Positions 58,932 to 64,000 of a stretch of DNA of 64,000 bases are shown here, piece by piece. Location: assembly GCA_905221205.1 (NCBI GenBank), contig CAJNCG010000003.1, forward strand, positions 62,001 through 126,000, written 5' to 3'. Below the pieces are notes generated by a model. The model was not told the DNA's origin, did no database searches, and saw only the letters and a list, made by a program, of their open reading frames with translations. The position numbers and the translations under genes were made by a program. The stretch's first letter is position 1, and each line of letters begins with the position of its first letter. Source of the DNA: a bacterium. GTDB taxonomy: Bacteria > Bacillota > Bacilli > Lactobacillales > Streptococcaceae.

Positions 58932-58960
58932 AAACTCAGCTAGTCCAGCTAACTGAGTTT
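58932..58960 (-). terminator. Hairpin after the amino acid ABC operon
   Basis: An 8-bp stem (AAACTCAG / CTGAGTTT) encloses a smaller TAG/CTA helix, 17 bp past the ATPase stop. The better T tract is on the plus strand, so on the minus strand it may only weaken read-through into DUF4059. Confidence 0.5.
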
Positions 58961-58976
58961 TTCTTTATCTATTATA

Positions 58977-59720
58977 TCAAATATAAGTCCGTTTGTAACT
59001 AGCGAAGAATTCTTTTGTCCGTTCTTCTTTAGGATGGTGGATAATCTCATCCGGTGTTCCAGACTCGATGATTTTCCCCTTATCTAAGAAGAGAATCTTA
59101 TCAGCCACTTGGGCTACAAAGGACATGTCATGACTGACCAAAATCATGGTCTGACCTGACTTCGCAGCATCTGCAATAGACTTTTCTACTTCACCGACCA
59201 ATTCTGGGTCAAGGGCTGAAGTTGGTTCGTCTAAGAGCAAGACATCTGGTTTCATGGCAAGGGCACGCGCTAGTGCAACCCGCTGCTTCTGTCCACCTGA
59301 TAAATGACGAGGATAATGATTCTCACGATCAGAAAGCCCAACCTTAGCCAACTCTTCCTTGGCAATCTTAGTTGCTTCTTGGTCAGATAATTTCTTGACA
59401 ACAACTAAGCCTTCTTTCACATTATCAAGTGCTGTACGTCGTTCAAACAAATTAAACTGTTGGAAAACCATGGACAACTTGCGACGTAGGGCAAGGATTT
59501 CTTCTTGAGTGATTTTAGAAAAATCAACTGAGAAATCATCAATCTGAATCGATCCACTGTCAGGAGTTTCAAGATAATTGAGACTGCGAAGGAAAGTTGA
59601 TTTTCCAGCTCCTGAAGAACCAATCAAGGCTACAACTTCTCCTTTTTGGATATCCAAGTTCAGATGATCCAAGACAGTCTGTCCTGAAAAGGATTTACTT
59701 AAATTCGAAATCTTAATCAT
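58977..59720 (-). CDS. Amino acid ABC transporter, ATP-binding protein
   Basis: The 247-residue ATPase of a polar amino acid importer has Walker A GSSGAGKST (about 34-42), the Q-loop FQQFNLFERRT, the signature LSGGQKQRVALARAL and Walker B DVLLLDEPTSALDP. Its start overlaps the permease stop by 1 nt, so the two are coupled. No solute-binding protein gene is adjacent and the permease carries no fused binding domain, so a binding protein encoded elsewhere must serve it. Cystine-type transporters are the nearest relatives by general pattern; this is uncertain. Confidence 0.93.
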   Translation of the reverse strand: MIKISNLSKSFSGQTVLDHLNLDIQKGEVVALIGSSGAGKSTFLRSLNYLETPDSGSIQIDDFSVDFSKITQEEILALRRKLSMVFQQFNLFERRTALDNVKEGLVVVKKLSDQEATKIAKEELAKVGLSDRENHYPRHLSGGQKQRVALARALAMKPDVLLLDEPTSALDPELVGEVEKSIADAAKSGQTMILVSHDMSFVAQVADKILFLDKGKIIESGTPDEIIHHPKEERTKEFFASYKRTYI

Positions 59721-60520
59721 TAACGAAGGTCTCCTTTCACATCTGTTTGCACTGTATCAGGTGCAGAAATAGCCATTTTTCTCTCGATGAAACGACCGAG
59801 GCTTTCAATTCCGATATTGACTACCCAATATACAAGGGCAACGGAGATAAAGCGTTCAAAATAGCGGTAATCAGCTCCACCCAGAATCTGAGCTTGAGCA
59901 AAGACTTCCACAACACCCGCACTGAAGGCTAGAGAAGTTCCCTTAGTCAAGCCGATGAGGGAATTGATTAAGGTTGGAGTTGCCACAACTGCCGCATTTG
60001 GAATAATCACTCGACGATAAACTTGTGCTCGAGTCATACCCAAACTACGTGCCGCCTCAATCTCACCAGGATTTACTGAAAGAATGGCTGCACGAATGGT
60101 TTCACTAGCATAAGCTGCCTCATTAAAAGCAAATGCAACAATCGCAAAAGCAGCAGCTGGAATGGCATTGATATTGAGACCAGTTCCCCATTGCTGATTG
60201 AGGGCTTTCAAAGCCAAAGGAATTCCGTAGTAGGTCAACATGAGTTGCACCAAAATCGGTGTCCCTTTGAGGAAACTAACAAAGAAGGCCTGCAAGGGAT
60301 ATAAAATCTTGACACGATTGATCTTCACAATGGCAAAAATCAATGCCAAAACCAAGCCAAAAAGGGCACCACCAATGGTCAACATAATCGTTGTTGGAAG
60401 TTGTTGGACAATTCTTGGAATCCCATCAAAGACCGAACGCAGGCTAAAGAGCTTGCCATCTGGAATCAATTGCATCAAGTTTTGGTACCAATCTGATGCT
60501 AAAATCGTTGTAACATTCAT
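59720..60520 (-). CDS. Amino acid ABC transporter, permease
   Basis: This 266-residue HisM/GlnP-type permease has about five transmembrane segments and the EAA loop GEIEAARSLGMTRAQVYRRVIIPNA (about 165-189) that contacts the ATPase. FLKGTPILVQLMLTYYGIPLAL is the family signature. The start MNVTTILASDW has GGAGAGGA about 9 nt upstream. It is first in the two-gene unit. Confidence 0.92.
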   Translation of the reverse strand: MNVTTILASDWYQNLMQLIPDGKLFSLRSVFDGIPRIVQQLPTTIMLTIGGALFGLVLALIFAIVKINRVKILYPLQAFFVSFLKGTPILVQLMLTYYGIPLALKALNQQWGTGLNINAIPAAAFAIVAFAFNEAAYASETIRAAILSVNPGEIEAARSLGMTRAQVYRRVIIPNAAVVATPTLINSLIGLTKGTSLAFSAGVVEVFAQAQILGGADYRYFERFISVALVYWVVNIGIESLGRFIERKMAISAPDTVQTDVKGDLR

Positions 60521-60677
60521 AAAAACATCCTCTCCTGATAATGATTCATTCTACCATACTTCTGCCGTCAATGAAATTATTTGCTACGGTCAGATACAGA
60601 CTTTGTCTACCTACTAGTTTATCATACTTTGAAACAGGGAGGTTATATATTTTATCTATCAAAGAGATAAGTAAAAA

Positions 60678-61034
60678 CTATTTCAGTCCCAATTCTTCGT
60701 AAGCTTTTCGATAACCGATTTGCTTAACAGTTCCATTCTCCACTAAAATCGGACGTTTTAATAACATACCGTCGCTTGCTAACAACTCAGCTGCTTCTTG
60801 GTTTGACAGACTTCCTACCTTATCTTTTAGTCCTAATTCACGGTATTTAATTCCACTAGTGTTGAAAAATTGCTTCAATTCAAATCCTGAGGTTTCTAGC
60901 CAGTTTAAAATGACTTCTTGACTTGGTGTTTCTTCGACGATATGAACAGCTTTGTAGTCCACACCGAGTTGGTTTAATTCTTGCTTTGCTTTTTTACAAG
61001 TTGAACATTTTGGGTATTCGATAAATTCTAACAT
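60678..61034 (-). CDS. ArsC/Spx-family protein
   Basis: This 118-residue thioredoxin-fold protein has a CxxC motif (KCSTCKKA, Cys near residues 10 and 13) and the family segment FFNTSGIKYRELGLKDK. It resembles YffB/Spx-like regulators and reductases. The RPI motif (LLKRPILVENG) is conserved, but the RNA-polymerase-contact features of true Spx cannot be judged here. I chose the ATG at 61034 over a GTG three codons upstream. Alone between the amino acid permease and ogt; 12 bp separate it from ogt, so co-transcription is likely. Confidence 0.82.
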   Translation of the reverse strand: MLEFIEYPKCSTCKKAKQELNQLGVDYKAVHIVEETPSQEVILNWLETSGFELKQFFNTSGIKYRELGLKDKVGSLSNQEAAELLASDGMLLKRPILVENGTVKQIGYRKAYEELGLK

Positions 61035-61046
61035 GTGTTTCACTTT

Positions 61047-61556
61047 CTATTTTATATCTTTAAAATCTGCGCCTTCATGGTCCAAGAGCCAGACTTTCTT
61101 TTCCACTCCTGCGGCATAACCAGTCAGACGCTTGCCTGCTCCCAGCACACGATGACAAGGTACTAGGATAGACCACGGATTGCGACCTACTGCTCCACCA
61201 ATTGCTTGAGCAGAAGCCACTTGCAGGTCTTGAGCTATTTGTCCATAGGTCACTGTCTGACCATAAGGAATTCCCTGTAAATACGACCAAACTCGCTTTT
61301 CAAAATCCGTACCGATTGGAGCCAAGGGTAAGTTGGATAAATCCTGAGACTTGCCTTTAAAGTAATCATCTAAGCAAGCAATAACTGGAGCTAAAACAGG
61401 ATGACTAACAACTTCTTCTATTGTTTCATCTCCTAATCCCCTCTCAAAATGCTTCTGGCCCTGTACCCAAATGCCATACAGATAATGGTCATCAGCTACG
61501 AGAGATAGAATACCAATTGGCGAAGAATAGTACATTTTAGCATACTTCTTTTGCAT
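61047..61556 (-). CDS. ogt: Methylated-DNA-protein cysteine methyltransferase
   Basis: This suicide DNA-repair protein removes O6-alkyl groups from guanine by transfer to its own Cys. The 169 residues contain the helix-turn-helix with Arg finger and the active-site motif IPYGQTVTYGQIA...NPWSILVPCHRVLG (Cys in PCHR, about residue 138). It overlaps the preceding GNAT gene by 1 nt, so the two are translationally coupled. Confidence 0.94.
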   Translation of the reverse strand: MQKKYAKMYYSSPIGILSLVADDHYLYGIWVQGQKHFERGLGDETIEEVVSHPVLAPVIACLDDYFKGKSQDLSNLPLAPIGTDFEKRVWSYLQGIPYGQTVTYGQIAQDLQVASAQAIGGAVGRNPWSILVPCHRVLGAGKRLTGYAAGVEKKVWLLDHEGADFKDIK

Positions 61557-62050
61557 TATTTCTTCAATTTTTGATAGGCCAAACGTTCCCCATCAACCGG
61601 AACTTTACCAACTTGTTTAAAACCAAGTTTTTCAAAAATATGTTGCATGGCCTTATTTTCTACATGTGTATCCGAGCGAAAATCTAGATAGTCAAAACCT
61701 TCAATCAAGCCTTCTAAGAAAGTCTGAGCAACCCCCTGTCCCTGCACATCTGCTGCCACAGCAATACGGTGAAAGACTAGATACTCTGACTCTCCAGTTT
61801 GCCAGTTTCCTTCATAAATAGCTTCATAGGCTACCTCTGGACTCTTGGTCACAGCAGCATAGGCTAGCAGTTCTCCATCTTCCAAGGCAACATAAGCTTG
61901 ACCTGAGATAATATCATCGATAATAATGTCCGCATTTGGATAGCCATTTTGCCACTGGTCACTACCAGTATCTGCTAAACGTTTTTTAGCACCCTCAATC
62001 ACCCGCATAATGGCATCTACTTCATTTGGAAAAGCTAAACGAATCTCCAT
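61556..62050 (-). CDS. GNAT family N-acetyltransferase
   Basis: This 164-residue acetyltransferase has motif A FHRIAVAADVQGQGVAQTFL (about 98-117) with the coenzyme A loop Q-G-Q-G-V-A, and motif B near MQHIFEKLGFKQVG. The substrate is unknown. I chose the ATG at 62050 (AGAGG about 7 nt upstream) over an upstream ATG in the promoter region. It is coupled to ogt through a shared TAATG junction. Confidence 0.88.
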   Translation of the reverse strand: MEIRLAFPNEVDAIMRVIEGAKKRLADTGSDQWQNGYPNADIIIDDIISGQAYVALEDGELLAYAAVTKSPEVAYEAIYEGNWQTGESEYLVFHRIAVAADVQGQGVAQTFLEGLIEGFDYLDFRSDTHVENKAMQHIFEKLGFKQVGKVPVDGERLAYQKLKK

Positions 62051-62184
62051 CTTTTGTCCTCTTTTCTGACTAGTTTCTCCCATCATAGCATAATTTAAGC
62101 CTTTTCACAAGCAGTTAAAACTTGACTATTTATTTTTATTATTTTATAATCTAGTTATTAAAACTAGATAAAAAGGAGTTGAAA

Positions 62185-62628
62185 ATGGAAACTACCTATT
62201 CCTACCCAAGATGGGAAGAAATACCAAACATTGACCTCTATCTGGACCAGGTTTTACTTTATGTCAATCAAGTCTGCGCTCCTGTCTCTCCAGATAAAGA
62301 TAAGGGCCTGACAGCATCTATGGTCAATAATTATGTGAAACATGGTTACCTGACAAAGCCTGACAAGAAAAAATACCAACGCCAACAGATTGCCCGTCTG
62401 ATTGCTATCACAACCCTCAAGTCGGTATTCTCTATTCAAGAAATAGCCCAGACGCTTAATACTCTACAAAGTCAAGCCAGTTCAGAGCAACTCTACAATG
62501 CTTTTGTGGACTATATGAACCAAGGAATTGACCCAGCTAACCCTATTATCCAAAGTAGCTGCCAAACCGTTAAACTCTATCATCAAACTCTAGCCTTAAT
62601 CCACCATACTCAAGAGGAGGAAATCTAA
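62185..62628 (+). CDS. DUF1836 domain protein (MerR-like helix-turn-helix)
   Basis: This 147-residue protein of the DUF1836 family shows a likely winged-helix segment (LTASMVNNYVKHGYLTKPDKKKYQRQQIARLIAITTLK, about residues 38-76). That segment resembles MerR-type DNA-binding domains. I chose the ATG at 62185; the upstream TTG is part of the AAGGAG-to-ATG spacer. The stop overlaps the hemolysin III start (TAATG), so it probably regulates or accompanies that membrane protein. Function is inferred only from the fold. Confidence 0.8.
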   Translation: METTYSYPRWEEIPNIDLYLDQVLLYVNQVCAPVSPDKDKGLTASMVNNYVKHGYLTKPDKKKYQRQQIARLIAITTLKSVFSIQEIAQTLNTLQSQASSEQLYNAFVDYMNQGIDPANPIIQSSCQTVKLYHQTLALIHHTQEEEI

Positions 62629-63275
62629 TGAATACTAGTCTTAAACTCAGTAAACAACTTAGTTTTGGAGAGGAGATTGCTAATAGTGTGACCCATGCCG
62701 TAGGTGCAGTCATCATGCTCATCTTACTCCCTATTTCATCAACCTATAGTTATGAAGCACACGGATTTTTATCCTCTATCGGCGTTTCCATTTTCGTCAC
62801 CAGTCTCTTTCTCATGTTCCTCTCATCCACCATTTACCACTCTATGGCCTATGGTTCGACCCATAAATATGTCTTGAGAATTATTGATCATTCTATGATT
62901 TATGTTGCTATTGCAGGCTCATACACGCCCGTCGTCTTGACCTTAATGAATAACTGGTTTGGCTATCTGATTATTGCCATCCAATGGGGAACGACCATCT
63001 TTGGTATTCTCTATAAAATCTTTGCTAAAAAAGTCAATGAGAAATTTAGCCTTGCTCTTTACCTGATTATGGGCTGGTTGGTTCTAGCTATCATTCCTGC
63101 CATTATCAGTCAAACAACGCCAATTTTCTGGAGTCTCATGGTAACTGGCGGACTCTGTTATACTGTTGGGGCTGGATTTTACGCCAAGAAAAAACCTTAT
63201 TTCCACATGATTTGGCATCTCTTTATCCTAGCAGCATCTGCCCTCCAATACATCGCCATTGTTTATTACATGTAA
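62628..63275 (+). CDS. Hemolysin III family membrane protein (PAQR fold)
   Basis: The 215-residue protein has seven transmembrane segments and the PAQR/HlyIII conserved residues thought to bind zinc: SSTIYHS (about 63-69), RIIDHSMIY (Asp, His about 84) and HMIWHLFILA near the C-terminus. Though named after a Bacillus hemolysin, family members more often act in membrane-lipid or ceramidase-like roles. It is the second gene of the operon with DUF1836. Confidence 0.9.
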   Translation: MNTSLKLSKQLSFGEEIANSVTHAVGAVIMLILLPISSTYSYEAHGFLSSIGVSIFVTSLFLMFLSSTIYHSMAYGSTHKYVLRIIDHSMIYVAIAGSYTPVVLTLMNNWFGYLIIAIQWGTTIFGILYKIFAKKVNEKFSLALYLIMGWLVLAIIPAIISQTTPIFWSLMVTGGLCYTVGAGFYAKKKPYFHMIWHLFILAASALQYIAIVYYM

Positions 63276-63307
63276 AAAAAGTTGAGAAACTCAGTCTCAA
63301 CTTTTTT
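63274..63307. terminator. Bidirectional terminator between hemolysin III and pdxT
   Basis: A 10-bp stem (AAAGTTGAGA / TCTCAACTTT) with a 7-nt loop and A/T tracts on both sides lies between convergent genes and includes the hemolysin III stop region. Confidence 0.88.
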
Positions 63308-63878
63308 CTTTACACATATTAATAAAGTACTGATGCAAGCGAACATCATCAGTCAATTCCGGATGAAAAGAGCTTACCAGCATATTTTTTTCTTGGGCAG
63401 CAACGATTTGATTTTCAACTGTTGCTAGAATTTCTACACCCTCTCCAACACTGCTGATAATCGGACCACGGATAAAAGTCATTGGAATCTGACCGACTCC
63501 CTTACATTCTGCTTCCGTATAGAAACTTCCTAGTTGGCGCCCATAGGCATTGCGCTCGACTACCATATCCATAGTTCCTAGATGACTTTCTTCCTGAGAA
63601 GTGATTTCCTTAGCCAGCAAAATTAAGCCTGCACAGGTTCCAAAGACTGGCAAACCAGATAGAATGGCTTCTCGAATGGGAATCAGCATATTCTGGTCAC
63701 GTAAGAGCTTGCCCATAGTTGTAGACTCACCACCAGGCAAAATCAAACCCGACAAGTCATTCTGATCTTGCTGAAAATCATCTAGATTTCGGATTTCGAC
63801 ACTAGTGACACCTAATTGATCTAGTACTTTTTCATGTTCTACAAAGGCACCTTGCAAGGCCAATATTCCAATTTTCAT
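63297..63878 (-). CDS. pdxT: Pyridoxal 5'-phosphate synthase, glutaminase subunit
   Basis: PdxT releases ammonia from glutamine for PdxS to build pyridoxal phosphate. The 193 residues contain GGESTTM (about 47-53), the nucleophile Cys in [11 protein letters not shown] (about 80), and the His-Glu pair in SSFHPEL (about 170-176), a class I amidotransferase triad. It starts directly after the pdxS stop, without a gap, and the two proteins form a 12+12 complex. Confidence 0.96.
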   Translation of the reverse strand: MKIGILALQGAFVEHEKVLDQLGVTSVEIRNLDDFQQDQNDLSGLILPGGESTTMGKLLRDQNMLIPIREAILSGLPVFGTCAGLILLAKEITSQEESHLGTMDMVVERNAYGRQLGSFYTEAECKGVGQIPMTFIRGPIISSVGEGVEILATVENQIVAAQEKNMLVSSFHPELTDDVRLHQYFINMCKEKS

Positions 63879-64000
63879 CTATTTTCCTCGCTCAGCCATG
63901 AGAATTTGGATTTCATTTTCATTGATACCAACCATAGCTTCTCCTAAATCTTCAGAGATTTGAGCTAGGATTTGAGGATTACGGAAGTTAGTCACAGCCT
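63879..64000 (-). CDS. pdxS: Pyridoxal 5'-phosphate synthase, synthase subunit (partial, C-terminus)
   Basis: Only the last 40 codons are in the window (AVTNFRNPQILAQISEDLGE, then a segment ending MAERGK and a TAG stop). These match the C-terminus of PdxS, which condenses ribose 5-phosphate, glyceraldehyde 3-phosphate and ammonia. The rest lies past position 64000. Confidence 0.92.
   Translation of the reverse strand, partial: AVTNFRNPQILAQISEDLGEAMVGINENEIQILMAERGK

Noticed and set aside
60521..60677. A regulatory RNA or riboswitch upstream of the amino acid permease
   Set aside because: Short AT-rich segments and a TAGAAT box are present but no extended conserved stem structure or well-spaced promoter could be recognised.

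Overview
The window is low-GC Firmicute DNA from a Mitis-group Streptococcus (S. mitis / S. oralis / S. pneumoniae relatives). Four things support this: three BOX elements (boxA-boxB-boxC modules with 0, 1 and 2 boxB units), a tmRNA encoding the tag AKNNTSYALAA, an F-ATPase operon beginning with atpE, and the streptococcal gene cppA. Species cannot be fixed from the sequence alone. Nearly all of it is chromosomal core; the accessory parts are a giant surface protein and a decayed island next to guaA.

Region by region. 1-4.9 kb: a NUDIX gene cut by the window edge and glmU (minus), then GH25 lysozyme, a DUF368 polyprenyl-phosphate transporter, a YbaK deacylase and a histidine phosphatase (plus). 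5-6.5 kb: lysS. 6.6-15.1 kb: one 2856-residue YSIRK/LPXTG wall protein with mucin-binding-like, Rib-like and two further tandem repeat families. 15.3-18.2 kb: a polar amino acid ABC transporter and an MgtC-like protein. 18.3-23 kb: a BOX element, a TPR protein, an AI-2E-family permease and an AmiA/AliA-type peptide-binding lipoprotein. 23.2-30.8 kb: a lactonase and the complete atpEBFHAGDC operon, with a BOX element between atpG and atpD. 31-36.8 kb: a U32 protein, an island remnant at the 3' end of guaA (truncated integrase, acetyltransferase, 13-bp direct repeats), guaA, and a GntR regulator followed by a BOX element.

36.8-43.3 kb: an EamA transporter, a serine hydrolase and cppA; a glycerol/water channel; and a three-gene unit of two alpha/beta esterases and an ATP-grasp enzyme. 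43.4-48.8 kb: thiI with a cysteine desulfurase, a small anchored protein, and ftsK. 48.8-52.5 kb: the fructose operon fruR-fruK-fruA, with operator repeats and a cre site. 52.5-53.3 kb: tRNA-Ser(GGA) and tmRNA. 53.3-57.7 kb: an SGNH hydrolase, a HAD phosphatase and a CapA-like protein, then def and rlmB. 57.7-64 kb: trxB, DUF4059, an amino acid ABC pair without a binding protein, an ArsC/Spx-like protein, ogt, a GNAT protein, DUF1836 with hemolysin III, and pdxT-pdxS.

No CRISPR array, intact prophage, insertion sequence, rRNA operon or toxin-antitoxin pair was seen. The most rewarding observations are the guaA island scar, the BOX element inside the ATPase operon, three genes whose -10 box sits 6-8 nt before the start codon (candidate leaderless mRNAs), the repeat-rich adhesin, and the ATP-grasp/esterase operon of unknown chemistry.
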